A DNA stretch of 64,000 nt from Paracoccus aestuarii. GTDB taxonomy: Bacteria; Pseudomonadota; Alphaproteobacteria; Rhodobacterales; Rhodobacteraceae. The notes beneath the pieces are model-generated. The model saw only the letters and a program-made list of their open reading frames with translations. It made no database searches and was not told where the DNA came from. Positions 13,668 to 22,430 of this stretch are shown piece after piece. A program made the position numbers and the translations under genes. Positions within the stretch are counted from its first letter, which is position 1, and every line of letters starts with the position of its first letter. Location of the stretch: the NCBI RefSeq assembly GCF_028553885.1, contig NZ_CP067169.1, forward strand, positions 1-64,000, given 5' to 3'.

Positions 13668-14386
13668 GGCGCCACCCCGGTCAGGTCCAGGAATGCGCGC
13701 GTCAGCCCGGCCTGCCCGGCGATGGCACCGGCCCTGCCATGGCGCAGCACCCGGCCGCGATGCAGGATGACCAGGTCGTCATCCGGTTCGATCTCGTCCA
13801 TGATATGCGTGGCCCAGAGCGCCGAGACCCCGTCATCGGCGATCAGGCGGCGGGTCAGGGCCAGGACCTCGGCGCGGGACTTGACGTCCAGCCCCACCGT
13901 CGCCTCGTCCAGCAGCAGCAGGTCGGGGCTGTGGATCAGGGCGCGGGCGATCTCGGCCCGGCGGGACTGGCCGCCGGACAAGGCGGTGATGCGCGCATCG
14001 GCGCGGTCGGCCAGATCGACCTGTTCCAGCACCGCCATGATGCGGGGACGCGCCAGGCGGCCGGGAATGCCGTGCAGGCTGGCGTGATAGGTCAGGTTCT
14101 GGCGGATGGTCAGGTCAGCATCCATGGCGCGGGACTGAAACACCACGCCCAGCCGCGCCAGGGCCTGCGACGGCCGGCGCCGCAGGTCATGGCCGCCGAC
14201 CCGGATCGTGCCGGACCGGTTGTCGTAAAGCCGCGTGATCAGCGAAAAGAGCGTCGTCTTGCCCGCCCCGTTCACCCCCAGCAGGGCGGTGAACCCGCCC
14301 CGGGGGACGGTCAGCGACACATCCTCCAGCGCCTGGACGGCGCCGAAGCTGTGGCTGACCCGGTCGATCTGCAGGGCGGGCGTCAC
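13664..14386 (-). CDS. lutE: ABC transporter ATPase of PQQ/lanthanide-associated transporter
   Basis: ATP-binding subunit, 240 residues, with Walker A LLGVNGAGKTTL (about 36-47), Q-loop VVFQSRAMDADLTIRQNLTY, signature ALSGGQSRRAEIARAL and Walker B LLLLDEATVGLD. The QSR-for-QRQR variation in the signature is typical of the ATPases found beside PQQ alcohol dehydrogenase genes. It pairs with the permease gene that overlaps its stop and follows the poly-Asp protein gene, which it overlaps by four bases. Confidence 0.9.
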   Translation of the reverse strand: MTPALQIDRVSHSFGAVQALEDVSLTVPRGGFTALLGVNGAGKTTLFSLITRLYDNRSGTIRVGGHDLRRRPSQALARLGVVFQSRAMDADLTIRQNLTYHASLHGIPGRLARPRIMAVLEQVDLADRADARITALSGGQSRRAEIARALIHSPDLLLLDEATVGLDVKSRAEVLALTRRLIADDGVSALWATHIMDEIEPDDDLVILHRGRVLRHGRAGAIAGQAGLTRAFLDLTGVAP

Positions 14387-15012
14387 TGGATGTTGAAGAC
14401 GGCCTGCATCGTGTCGCCGCTGGATCCGGGGACGGACAGGGTGTAGCGCCCCGGCAGGACCGCGATGAAGCTGAGCCGTGCCGTGCCCGCGCTGTCGAAT
14501 TCGATGCTGTGCACGCCCATGGGGCGGATCTCGATATCCTCGATGACGATCTCGTTGATCCAGATGGCGCGGAAGAAGTCGCCGCCCGACAGGGACAGTT
14601 CCTGGCTGCCATCGGCGGTGATCTCGATCCGGTAGTAGCCGCCGGACTTGATCGTGTATTCGGCCGATGCCACCGGCTGGCCCGATGCCAGCGTCAGCGG
14701 CGCCAGATCCGTACGATTGTCGCGCGCCAGAAGCCCGGAAAAGCCGTAATCGAACTTGCCCTGCGCCTCGTGGACGCCGCCGTCATCGCCGGCGGGGGCC
14801 GCCGCGCCATCGTCGTCGTCGTCGTCATCATCGTCGTCGTCCTGATCGTCCGAGGTCACGGCCTCGCCCGATTGGGTGCCCGGCTCGGCGGGTTCGCCCA
14901 CCACGGCATCGCCGCCGGGGACCTGGTCGGCGGGCGCGTCCTGGGCGGTGGCGGGGACCGCCAGGATCAGCGCCAGGGCGGCGCCGGACATCAGCTTGCT
15001 CAGCATGGTCAT
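14383..15012 (-). CDS. Secreted poly-aspartate protein in lut-like operon
   Basis: A 209-residue protein with a signal peptide (about 1-23, ending AVPATAQ). A low-complexity acidic region (about 24-75) contains eleven consecutive Asp preceded by SDDQ, so 13 of 14 residues are Asp. The rest (about 80-209) is a beta-rich domain with YTIKSGGYYRIEITADGSQE, FFRAIWINEIVIEDIEIRP and RLSFIAVLPGRYTL, which looks like a cupredoxin- or Ig-type sandwich. The gene lies between lutB and lutE and overlaps lutE by four bases. I do not know a named family. A run of carboxylates in a periplasmic protein of a lanthanide-associated operon suggests metal binding, but it could equally be a flexible linker. Confidence 0.85.
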   Translation of the reverse strand: MTMLSKLMSGAALALILAVPATAQDAPADQVPGGDAVVGEPAEPGTQSGEAVTSDDQDDDDDDDDDDDGAAAPAGDDGGVHEAQGKFDYGFSGLLARDNRTDLAPLTLASGQPVASAEYTIKSGGYYRIEITADGSQELSLSGGDFFRAIWINEIVIEDIEIRPMGVHSIEFDSAGTARLSFIAVLPGRYTLSVPGSSGDTMQAVFNIQ

Positions 15013-15039
15013 GTCGGAATTTCCTTCATCTGTCGGGGA

Positions 15040-16014
15040 TCAGTTGGGGGCGACGACGACGCCCCAGGGTTGCTGGCCCACCTGGACCGATCGCACCACC
15101 TCGTCGCGCGCCACGTCGATGATCGACACGTCGTTCGAATTGCCGTTGGTGGTATAGAGAAACCGTTCATCGGGATCGAAGGCCAGCTGCCAGACGCGCT
15201 GGCCGACCAGCAGGTAATCCATCACCTCGTCCGTGCGGGCGTCGATGACCGCCACCCGGTTCGCGGGCCCCAGCGCTACATAGAGCTTGGCCCCGTCCGA
15301 GGTCACCCGCGCGCCCACCGGCTGGATCGCCTCGGGCAGGACGCCGGGGATCTCGAAGGTGATCTTTTTGGTGATGGTCTGGGTCTCGGGGTCGATCACG
15401 CTGACCGTGCCGCCGATCTCGGAGGTGACATAGAGCTTGGTGCCGTCGGCGGTGAACTGGGCAAAGCGCGGGCGGCTGTCGACCAGGACATTGGCGGTGA
15501 TCTCGAAGGTCTCGGTGTCGATGAAATGCGCCATGTTCGTCGTTTCCGACGTGTTGATCACCACCCGGCCGTCGGGGCTGACGCCCATGCCTTCGGGTTC
15601 GACGCCGACCGGGATCTCGGCCAGGACCTGGCGGGTCTTGACGTCGACCACTGTGACCAGGTTGTCATCCTCGTTCGCGATATAGAGCGGGTTGCCCGAG
15701 GGGTGCAGCACGAACAGCTCCGGGTCGGGGCCCGATGGCAGGGTGTGCATCTCCTCCATCGTGTTGGGGTCGAAGACCCGCACCAGGTCGTCATCCGATG
15801 CGCAGACGTAGAGCTCGGTCCCGTCGGGGCTGATGGTGATGCCGCGCGGGCGGTTGCCGGCGGGATAGGTGCCGATCACCTCGAAGCTTTCGCCGTCCAG
15901 CACGGTGACGTCGTTGCTGCGTTCATTGGTCACGAAGACGCGGTTGGCCAAGGCGGGATCGGCGGCCAGGATCAGGGCAAGCCCCATGGCCGCGGCGCAG
16001 GTCAGGTTTCTCAT
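15040..16014 (-). CDS. lutB: Periplasmic YVTN beta-propeller protein, PQQ-associated
   Basis: A 324-residue secreted protein (signal MRNLTCAAAMGLALILAADP) built of repeats of the YVTN type, for example FVTNERSNDVTVLDGESFEV, LYIANEDDNLVTVVD and LYTTNGNSNDVSIIDVARDE, predicting a seven-bladed propeller. Proteins of this kind are found with PQQ-dependent catabolism genes and in the Methylobacterium lut cluster as LutB. The ATG at 16014 is preceded by GGAGG (cccggaggcacg) and overlaps the lutA stop (ATGA), which decides the start over the longer frame from 16035. Confidence 0.88.
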   Translation of the reverse strand: MRNLTCAAAMGLALILAADPALANRVFVTNERSNDVTVLDGESFEVIGTYPAGNRPRGITISPDGTELYVCASDDDLVRVFDPNTMEEMHTLPSGPDPELFVLHPSGNPLYIANEDDNLVTVVDVKTRQVLAEIPVGVEPEGMGVSPDGRVVINTSETTNMAHFIDTETFEITANVLVDSRPRFAQFTADGTKLYVTSEIGGTVSVIDPETQTITKKITFEIPGVLPEAIQPVGARVTSDGAKLYVALGPANRVAVIDARTDEVMDYLLVGQRVWQLAFDPDERFLYTTNGNSNDVSIIDVARDEVVRSVQVGQQPWGVVVAPN

Positions 16015-17210
16015 CGTGCCTCCGGGAACTGACATTCGGTTTCGGGCCGGTCCAGGCCCATCGTGTCCAGCTGGCTGGTCTGGTGCAGATACTGGTCCTG
16101 GGGGCTGACCGAGGTGGTCAGCAGCCCCGTCGTCAGCAGGATCGGCTGGCGCATCTGGTGGTCCCAGTCGCGCACGGTCAGGGCCTGGCCCTTGAACCCT
16201 GCCACGTCGAAATCATCCGACAGGATATAGTCGCGCAGCACCTGCGGATCGCCCGATTGGGTGCGGGTCGCCGCCTCGCCCACGATGCGCAGCGACAGCC
16301 AGGCCTGATAGTCCTCCTCGCGGATGGGGCGTTCGGCCAGGCGCTCGAAGCGGGTCTGGAACTGGGTGCCGCCCCAGGCCTCCATCGCGGGATGCCAGCT
16401 GCGCGGCACCAGGCCCGCCGATCCCGCGACCGGGCGCGGATCCCAGGTCAGATAGGGCAGATAGGCGGCAAAGACCCCGGCCTCGTCCGCGGTGATGACG
16501 ATGTCATGATCGGCCGCGCGCTGCGTGAAGACGGGCATCTGGGCCTGGACCTGGACATGGCCGCTGTCGGTGCGCCGCGCGCCGCCGGTATCCTCGTATT
16601 CGCGGGTCTCGACGATGCGGGCGCCGAATTTCGTGGCGGCGCGGCGATAGGCCTCGGCCATGGCCTGGTCCTGGGGGTGGCTGCCATGGATCAGGAACCA
16701 GCGGGGCCAGTTCTTCCACATCAGGAACTGGGCCAGCCCGTCGGCCAGCATCGCGCGGCTCGGGGCGACATGGATCATGTTCCACCGGCAATCCGCGCCG
16801 CGCAGGTTGTCGCCGCGCGCCAGGGCGTTGAACAGCATCGCCCGGTCGCCCGCCTGATCGGCCAGGGCCAGGGTCGTGTCGTCATCGGCCATGATCACGA
16901 TGAACTGCACCCCGTCGGCCAGCAGCGTCTCCAGCGCCTCGGCGGCGGTGTCGGGGCTGGCCGCGACCTCCCCGGCCTCGAAATCCTGGCCCATGAAGCG
17001 GCCGGTCGTGTCATTGTCCTCGATCGCCAGGCGGGCGCCGGCAAAGCCCAGATCGGCGGGCGGCAGCTCCAGCCGGGAAATGGGCGGCAGGCCCGGATCG
17101 TCCACCCGCAGCACGGCGGACCGGATCACGACGGGGTCCTGGGCCGTGGCCGCAAGCGGCAGGGCCAGTGCCGTGGCACCGACCAGAATGGCCGTCAATC
17201 GCTTGAACAT
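16011..17210 (-). CDS. lutA: ABC substrate-binding protein, PQQ/lanthanide-associated
   Basis: Periplasmic binding protein, 399 residues, with signal peptide MFKRLTAILVGATALALPLA. It resembles the branched-chain amino acid type binding fold (LADGVQFIVIMADDDTTLAL, FLIHGSHPQDQAMAEAYRRA) and belongs with binding proteins of PQQ-dependent alcohol dehydrogenase ABC systems; LutA of Methylobacterium is of this type. ATG 17210 is preceded by GGAGAGAC, a good ribosome-binding site; the frame could be extended to 17309 but without a signal peptide at the start. First gene of the six-gene minus-strand operon, divergent from the DUF2380-like gene at 17372, so regulation probably sits in 17211-17371. Confidence 0.88.
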   Translation of the reverse strand: MFKRLTAILVGATALALPLAATAQDPVVIRSAVLRVDDPGLPPISRLELPPADLGFAGARLAIEDNDTTGRFMGQDFEAGEVAASPDTAAEALETLLADGVQFIVIMADDDTTLALADQAGDRAMLFNALARGDNLRGADCRWNMIHVAPSRAMLADGLAQFLMWKNWPRWFLIHGSHPQDQAMAEAYRRAATKFGARIVETREYEDTGGARRTDSGHVQVQAQMPVFTQRAADHDIVITADEAGVFAAYLPYLTWDPRPVAGSAGLVPRSWHPAMEAWGGTQFQTRFERLAERPIREEDYQAWLSLRIVGEAATRTQSGDPQVLRDYILSDDFDVAGFKGQALTVRDWDHQMRQPILLTTGLLTTSVSPQDQYLHQTSQLDTMGLDRPETECQFPEAR

Positions 17211-17371
17211 GTCTCTCTCCCTGGGGCAATGGTGGGCAGAGATTCGCCGATCCGGCAAGCCGGTTATTGTTCCCGCGGCGTTCGGGAAGGTTTCCCATCC
17301 CGCCCGCACCCAAGGGCCTAGGGCTTTTGTCTGATAGACGGGCGGGGGCGGTCGGGCGCATGGTCTGTCCC

Positions 17372-17881
17372 ATGATGCGCCACGGCCTGATCCTTGCCTT
17401 CGTCCTGGGCCTGACCGCCCTGCCCGCGGCCGCCCAGGCGCCCGAACCGGGCCGCGCGACCTGGTTCGGCCTGCATTTCATCGACACATCGACCGAGGGC
17501 CAGATCAACGGCATCCGCGCCGACGAGACCGCCCGCATCGCCGCCACCGAGGCCTTCATCGCCGAGGACCTGGCCGCGCGGGGCTTCGTGCTGACCGCCC
17601 CGCCGCCCGAGGCCGTAGCCCGCATCCGCAACCCCGTCCATTCCAACGGCGCCGATGCCCGCATCGCGCGCAAGATGGGCAGCGACTATGTCATCGCGGG
17701 CGAGGTCCAGAAGGTGTCGAATCTGATCCAGTCGATCAACCTGCATCTGCGCGATGCCGAGACCGGCCGCACCCTGCGCGCCGGATCGGTCGAAATCCGC
17801 GGCAACACCGACGAGGCGTTCCGCCGCGGCTACGGCTATCTGCTGAGAAACGTGATCTTTCGGGAGGAACGGAAGGAATGA
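17372..17881 (+). CDS. Exported DUF2380/DUF3280-like protein
   Basis: A 169-residue protein with a signal peptide (MMRHGLILAFVLGLTALPAA). The mature part reads WFGLHFIDTSTEGQINGIRA, then VHSNGADARIARKMGSDYVI and INLHLRDAETGRTLRAGSVE, matching my memory of small secreted proteins (DUF2380/DUF3280) found in PQQ-dehydrogenase gene neighbourhoods. Function unknown. ATG codons at 17360, 17372 and 17375 are possible starts; 17372 gives the cleanest signal peptide. It overlaps the MxaD-like gene downstream by four bases and is divergent from lutA. Confidence 0.8.
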   Translation: MMRHGLILAFVLGLTALPAAAQAPEPGRATWFGLHFIDTSTEGQINGIRADETARIAATEAFIAEDLAARGFVLTAPPPEAVARIRNPVHSNGADARIARKMGSDYVIAGEVQKVSNLIQSINLHLRDAETGRTLRAGSVEIRGNTDEAFRRGYGYLLRNVIFREERKE

Positions 17882-18429
17882 GGACAGGAAGGCTGCTGGC
17901 CGGGGCCGTCGCGGCGGCGATGGCCATGACCGGGGCCGCATGGGCGCATGGCCCGTCGCGGCTGAAGACCGAGATGACGGTGCTGCTGGATGCCACCCCC
18001 GCCGAGGTCTGGGAGGCGATCGGCCGCTTCGACGACATGGGCTGGCACCCCGCCATCGCCGAGACGCGGATGGTCCCCGAAGGCGCGCCCGCCGACCAGC
18101 CCGAGGAATCGACCCGGCTGCTGGTCCTGGGATCGGGCGGCGAGATCACCGAGACGCTGACCCGCATCGACCCCGAGGGGATGCAGTATCGCTACATGAT
18201 CACCCAGGTCGATCCGGCGGTGCTGCCGGTGACGAACTATTCCTCGACGCTGCAGGTCAGCAACCGGGACGGCCGGGCCGAGGTGCTGTGGCGCGCGGGC
18301 TATTACCGGGGTTTCCCGAACAACGATCCCCCCGCCGACCAGAATGACGACGCCGCCACCGCCGCGGTCGAGGGCGTCTATCAGGCGGGCATGGACGCCC
18401 TGGCCGAGCGTTTCGGCCGGGTCGACTGA
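17878..18429 (+). CDS. SRPBCC-family periplasmic protein, MxaD-like
   Basis: A 183-residue secreted protein (signal MRTGRLLAGAVAAAMAMTGA) with a START/SRPBCC-type domain: VLLDATPAEVWEAIGRFDDM, then GWHPAIAETRM and YRYMITQVDPAVLPVTNYSS. MxaD of classical methanol dehydrogenase clusters is a periplasmic protein of this fold that helps electron transfer to the cytochrome; by analogy this copy may assist XoxF and XoxG. It is translationally coupled to the upstream DUF2380-like gene and ends 21 bases from the convergent CXXCW-type gene. Confidence 0.82.
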   Translation: MRTGRLLAGAVAAAMAMTGAAWAHGPSRLKTEMTVLLDATPAEVWEAIGRFDDMGWHPAIAETRMVPEGAPADQPEESTRLLVLGSGGEITETLTRIDPEGMQYRYMITQVDPAVLPVTNYSSTLQVSNRDGRAEVLWRAGYYRGFPNNDPPADQNDDAATAAVEGVYQAGMDALAERFGRVD

Positions 18430-18450
18430 TCCCGATCAGGGGTTCTGCTT

Positions 18451-19068
18451 TCAGGGGGTCAGGGGCACCAGATCGCCCCCGGCCTCCTGCCAGGCCTCGG
18501 TGCCGCCGGGGAACCACAGGACCGGGGCAAAGCCCCATTCCACGGCGCGGCGCGCGGCATTCCAGCTCATCCAGCAATCGGCGCGGCAGAAGATCACCAG
18601 CGGGCGGTCGGGATCGTCTGCCTGCGCGCGGGTCAGGCCGTCGCGCAGGCGCGCCTCCTCGGGCGGGGACAAGGCCTGGTATCCGGTATCCCACAGCCAG
18701 ACCGCGCCGGGAATCGACAGATGCGCGGGCTCGTTCCAGATCGTGTCGGGGGGCAGGCCCTCGGGGCGGGCCTTGCGGGGCAGCACGTCCAGAAAGGCCG
18801 CGCCATCCGCATGCAGGGCCAGCGCGCCCGCGGTATCGATGACCTGCGCCCCGGCCAGGGTGTCGGGGACCGGGGCGCGATAGGGTTCGCCCCGGTATCC
18901 GTCGGGTTCGGGGACGGGCTGGCCCGCGGCAAGGCCGGGGGCCAGTGCCAGGATCAGTCCAGCAAGGCCCGCCCGTAATCGTCGACCAAGGGCACCCCGG
19001 CCTCGCGCAGGATCTGGTTGATCTCGTCCTGATTGCGCCGGATCAGGCTGTTCAGCTGACGCTTCCAT
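18451..19068 (-). CDS. PQQ-dependent catabolism-associated CXXCW-type rhodanese-like protein
   Basis: The last gene of the xox operon. The C-terminal half has the paired-Cys segment VIFCRADCWMSWNAARRAVE of the family named for a CXXCW motif, in a rhodanese-like fold (FLDVLPRKARPEGLPPDTIW near the start). A hydrophobic export-type segment, LRAGLAGLILALAPGLAAG, lies about 30 residues in. The start is uncertain: ATG 19068 has a GGAGGAACAGGA ribosome-binding site but overlaps xoxJ by 115 bases. The natural position for a signal peptide would need a start near 18990, where no ATG, GTG or TTG is in frame. The family accompanies PQQ dehydrogenases; its reaction is unknown. Confidence 0.75.
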   Translation of the reverse strand: MEASAEQPDPAQSGRDQPDPARGRGALGRRLRAGLAGLILALAPGLAAGQPVPEPDGYRGEPYRAPVPDTLAGAQVIDTAGALALHADGAAFLDVLPRKARPEGLPPDTIWNEPAHLSIPGAVWLWDTGYQALSPPEEARLRDGLTRAQADDPDRPLVIFCRADCWMSWNAARRAVEWGFAPVLWFPGGTEAWQEAGGDLVPLTP

Positions 19069-19778
19069 TCCTGTTCCTCCATCCGCACGCCCATGGTGAT
19101 GCGATAGAACAGCCGCGGGCCGGATTCCTCGTGCAGCAGGGCGGTGAACTGCAGGTCGGGATCGTCCTTGATTCGCGGCCCCGCCAAGGGCCCCCACATC
19201 ACCGCGGCGCCCAGAGTGCCGTCGCGCACCCCCTCCAGCAGGTCGCCCATCGGATCCTCGACCCGGCGGTCGACGAACAGGTCCGCCCCCCGCATCCGCG
19301 CGGCCAAGCCCGCCCGGGCCAGATGGCTGGCGGGCGGCGTGCCCGCGACCACGCCGATGTCGTGATCGCGCAGCGCGGCGTCGGTCAGCCGGTCGACATC
19401 GGCCAGCGGCCCGTCACGCCGCGTCACCAGCCCATAGACCGAGGTGTAGTAATGGTTGGTGTTCTGCACCAGCTCGTCGCCTTGGGCATAGCCCATCACG
19501 ACATCGCAGGTCCCCGCCCGCAGCGTGCGGGTGATGAAGCCCATGCCCGACGGAAACCAGGTATAGCTCACCGGCAGATCCAGCAATTCGCCGAAGTAAT
19601 CGGCCAGGCGGTTCTCGAACCCCGTATCCTCGCGGGTGGTCATGGGGGCGTTGGCGGGATCGGCGCAGACGCGGAACTGGGTCGTCGACCGCAGATCCGC
19701 CACCTGGGCCGCCCCGGCGGATGGCAGGGCCAGCGCACCGGCCAGAAGGCCGGCGGCAAGGCGGGCAATGCGGGCCAT
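18954..19778 (-). CDS. xoxJ: XoxJ periplasmic binding protein of methanol dehydrogenase system
   Basis: A 274-residue secreted solute-binding fold protein (signal MARIARLAAGLLAGALALPS) with FRVCADPANAPMTTREDTGF, GTCDVVMGYAQGDELVQNTN and TVHY-like YYTSVYGLVTR. XoxJ proteins are encoded beside XoxF and its cytochrome and are thought to help activate or mature the dehydrogenase and not to import a solute. The ATG overlaps the xoxG stop by one base; downstream the CXXCW-type gene overlaps its 3' end. Confidence 0.9.
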   Translation of the reverse strand: MARIARLAAGLLAGALALPSAGAAQVADLRSTTQFRVCADPANAPMTTREDTGFENRLADYFGELLDLPVSYTWFPSGMGFITRTLRAGTCDVVMGYAQGDELVQNTNHYYTSVYGLVTRRDGPLADVDRLTDAALRDHDIGVVAGTPPASHLARAGLAARMRGADLFVDRRVEDPMGDLLEGVRDGTLGAAVMWGPLAGPRIKDDPDLQFTALLHEESGPRLFYRITMGVRMEEQEWKRQLNSLIRRNQDEINQILREAGVPLVDDYGRALLD

Positions 19779-20407
19779 CAGCTGCTCATGCAGGCATCTT
19801 CCTGCGCGGTGTATTCATCGGGTTTGTCGGCGCGTTGAGCCGGGCGACCGCGGCCGATCGTATCCGTGCCATGGGCCAGCAGATAGACATAGATGTCGTC
19901 GATGTAACACCACACATTCTTGTTCGTGCCGAAGGCGGGCATGACCGAATTGGTCCCCTGCTTGCCCGAGGCCACGACCTGCATGAAGTCGTAGTAATCC
20001 ATCCGCAGCACGGAATTCTTCAGCGCGGGGGCATAGGTCGACCCTTCGCCGTCCGGGCCGTGGCAGACATGGCATTCCGCGTGATAGCGGCGAAAGCCGT
20101 TGAAGGTCGCGAAATCGACAACGCCGTCCTCGACGTTGAAGGTCGGGATGCCCTCGTCATTGCGCCAGCGGCCGTCCTCCATCTCGACCGGGGTGATGTC
20201 ATGGCCGCTCGGCATGACGGTGTTGCCTTGGGCCAGTTCGACCGGCTCCTCCTCGGGCATGGCATCGGCGGGGGCCGCATCGGTCCCCGAGACGGCGGCG
20301 GCGGCACCCGCGCCTGCCTCGGCGGGCGGTGCCTCGGCCTGGGCCAGCGCCATGCCGGCCAGGGATGCACCAAGGACCAGCGCGGTCAGGCCGGTGATCG
20401 CTTTCAT
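19778..20407 (-). CDS. xoxG: Cytochrome c XoxG (c-553i type), electron acceptor of XoxF
   Basis: Periplasmic c-type cytochrome, 209 residues, signal peptide MKAITGLTALVLGASLAGMA followed by an Ala/Pro/Glu-rich linker (about 23-60). One haem site, CHVCH at 112-116 with GPDGEGSTYAPAL after it, and a likely distal Met in SVMPAFGTNKNVWC. In Paracoccus denitrificans the equivalent gene is cycB (cytochrome c-553i), placed next to xoxF as here. The gap to xoxF (116 bases) contains a strong stem-loop, listed separately. The stop overlaps the xoxJ start. Confidence 0.92.
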   Translation of the reverse strand: MKAITGLTALVLGASLAGMALAQAEAPPAEAGAGAAAAVSGTDAAPADAMPEEEPVELAQGNTVMPSGHDITPVEMEDGRWRNDEGIPTFNVEDGVVDFATFNGFRRYHAECHVCHGPDGEGSTYAPALKNSVLRMDYYDFMQVVASGKQGTNSVMPAFGTNKNVWCYIDDIYVYLLAHGTDTIGRGRPAQRADKPDEYTAQEDACMSS

Positions 20408-20451
20408 GTTGGATATCCTCCCAATTGACTGCCTGCTCTCCTCAGACAGAA

Positions 20452-20476
20452 CCGCCCCAGTCTATCCCTGGGGCGG
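20452..20476. terminator. Stem-loop between xoxF and xoxG
   Basis: Arms CCGCCCCAG and CTGGGGCGG form a perfect 9-bp stem with a 7-base loop. On the minus strand, the coding strand here, it is followed by TTCTGTCT and not by a clear T-run, so it is more likely an mRNA processing or partial-termination hairpin than a full terminator. Such a hairpin would let xoxF message outnumber xoxG message. Confidence 0.55.
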
Positions 20477-20523
20477 CCCTTTCACAGATCAAGTTCGCGC
20501 GTGCGGAACCTAAGTATGAGGTC

Positions 20524-22326
20524 TCAGCCCGGCAGTTCGAAGACCGTCAGCTGGCCGCCCAGTTCGGTATAGTCGCTGAGGGCTGCATAGCCGCCCACGG
20601 CACCCAGACCGTCATTGGGGTTGGTCAGACCGGCCGCCAGGCCGATGCCCGCCCATCCGCCGACACCCGACAGGACCGCGATGTACTGCTTGCCGTCATG
20701 TTCGTAGGTCATCGTGTTGCCGATGATGCCCGAGGGGGTCTTGAAGCTGTAGAGCTCCTCGCCCGTCTCGGCGTCGACGGCCTTCAGGAAGCCTTCCAGC
20801 GTGCCGTAGAAGACCACGTCGCCCGCGGTGGCCAAGGCGCCCGACCAGACCGAAAACTGTTCGGGCAGGGACCACTTGATCTCGCCCTCGACGGCGTCCC
20901 AGGCGATGAAGTTGCCCATGCCGCCATGGCTGTCGGGGGCCGGATACATCGACAGGGTCGCGCCGACATAGGGCTGGCCCGCGGTATAGGCGACGCGGAA
21001 GGGTTCGTAATCCATGCAGACATGGTTGGTCGGCACATAGAACAGGCCGGTCTTGGGCGAATAGGCCGCCGGCTGCTGGTCCTTGGTGCCCAGCGCCGCC
21101 GGGCAGACGCCGGTGGTGTTCACGTCCTCGCCGTTCTGGGCGGTCGAGTATTCCGCCACGACCATCGGGCGGCCATAGGTGTCGGAATCGGGGTCCATGT
21201 CGACCTCGGTCGCCCAGTTCACCGCCGGGTCGAACTTTTCGGCGACCAGCAGCTCGCCCGTTTCGCGATCCAGCGTGTAGGCAAAGCCGTTGCGGTCGAA
21301 GTTGACCAGCAGCTTGCGTTCCTCGCCGTCGATCTCCTTGTCGACCAGAATGTTCTCGTTGACGCCGTCATAGTCCCATTCGTCATGGGGCGTCTTCTGA
21401 TAGAACCATTTCGCCTCGCCGGTGTCGGCGTCGCGGGCCATGATGGTCATCGACCAGCGGTTGTCGCCCGGACGCTGGCTGGGGTTCCAGGTCGAGGGGT
21501 TGCCGGTGCCGTAATAGACCAGGTTCAGGTCCGGGTCATAGCTGAACCAGCCCCAGGTCGTGCCGCCGCCGATCTTCCACTGATCGCCTTCCCAGCTGTT
21601 GAGCGAGCTGTCCGCGCCCACCGGCTGGCCCAGATGCATGGTGGTTTCGGGGTTCACCAGCATCTCGTCGTCGGGGCCGGTGGAATAGGCCTTCCAGGCC
21701 TCGGATCCGTCAGACAGGTTATAGGCGGTGATGCGGCCGCGCACGCCGTATTCGCCGCCCGACACGCCGACCAGGACCTTGTCGCCCACGGGCATCACGG
21801 TCGCGGTGTTCGTCTCGCCGATGGCGGGATCGCCGGTCTGGACGGACCATTTCTCCTCGCCGGTCATGGCGTCCAGGGCGACCAGGGTCGTGTCGGCCTG
21901 GTGGCTGATGATCATGCCGTCGGCATAGGCCACGCCGCGATAGACGGTGTCGCAGCACATGACCGCGATCACCTCGGGGTCCTGCTGGGGGGTGTGGCGC
22001 CAGACGATCTTGCCGTTATCCGACAGATCCAGCGCGAAGATGTTGTTGGGGAAGGGCGTGTGGACATACATCATGTCGCCCACCACCAGCGGGCCGCCCT
22101 CGTGCCCGCGCAAGACGCCGGTCGAGAAGGTCCAGGCCACGCGCAGGTCGCCCACGTTCTCGCGGGTGATCTGGTCCAGCTCGGAATAGCGGGTATTGGC
22201 ATAGTCGCCGGTCTGGATCGCCCATTGTTCGGGCTTGCCGGTTTCGGTCAGGACGCTTTCATTCGCCAGCGCCGCCCCGCCGGTCAGAAGCAGCGCGATC
22301 GCCGCGCTGTTCAGAAGATATTTCAT
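20524..22326 (-). CDS. xoxF: Lanthanide-dependent methanol dehydrogenase XoxF
   Basis: Periplasmic PQQ quinoprotein that oxidises methanol to formaldehyde or formate. 600 residues, signal peptide [20 protein letters not shown]. Vicinal disulfide CC at 124-125 stacks on PQQ. Metal ligands expected for the family are present: E192 (GGEYGVRG), N276 ([10 protein letters not shown]) and D318 in HDEWDYDG. D320, two residues after D318, is Ala in calcium-type MxaF, so the sequence predicts lanthanide use. Propeller W-motifs are spread along the chain. No mxaF or mxaI is in the window. Transcription probably starts in 22327-22495, which holds an inverted repeat. Confidence 0.97.
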   Translation of the reverse strand: MKYLLNSAAIALLLTGGAALANESVLTETGKPEQWAIQTGDYANTRYSELDQITRENVGDLRVAWTFSTGVLRGHEGGPLVVGDMMYVHTPFPNNIFALDLSDNGKIVWRHTPQQDPEVIAVMCCDTVYRGVAYADGMIISHQADTTLVALDAMTGEEKWSVQTGDPAIGETNTATVMPVGDKVLVGVSGGEYGVRGRITAYNLSDGSEAWKAYSTGPDDEMLVNPETTMHLGQPVGADSSLNSWEGDQWKIGGGTTWGWFSYDPDLNLVYYGTGNPSTWNPSQRPGDNRWSMTIMARDADTGEAKWFYQKTPHDEWDYDGVNENILVDKEIDGEERKLLVNFDRNGFAYTLDRETGELLVAEKFDPAVNWATEVDMDPDSDTYGRPMVVAEYSTAQNGEDVNTTGVCPAALGTKDQQPAAYSPKTGLFYVPTNHVCMDYEPFRVAYTAGQPYVGATLSMYPAPDSHGGMGNFIAWDAVEGEIKWSLPEQFSVWSGALATAGDVVFYGTLEGFLKAVDAETGEELYSFKTPSGIIGNTMTYEHDGKQYIAVLSGVGGWAGIGLAAGLTNPNDGLGAVGGYAALSDYTELGGQLTVFELPG

Positions 22327-22430
22327 TGAAGTGCTCCTCCGCTGCCTGGATCATGGGCCGCGGGTTCCTCCTCCGGCGGCCGTCCATGGGGCAGTCTTGG
22401 GGGCGCATGGGGTTGCGTCAATCGACGCCC

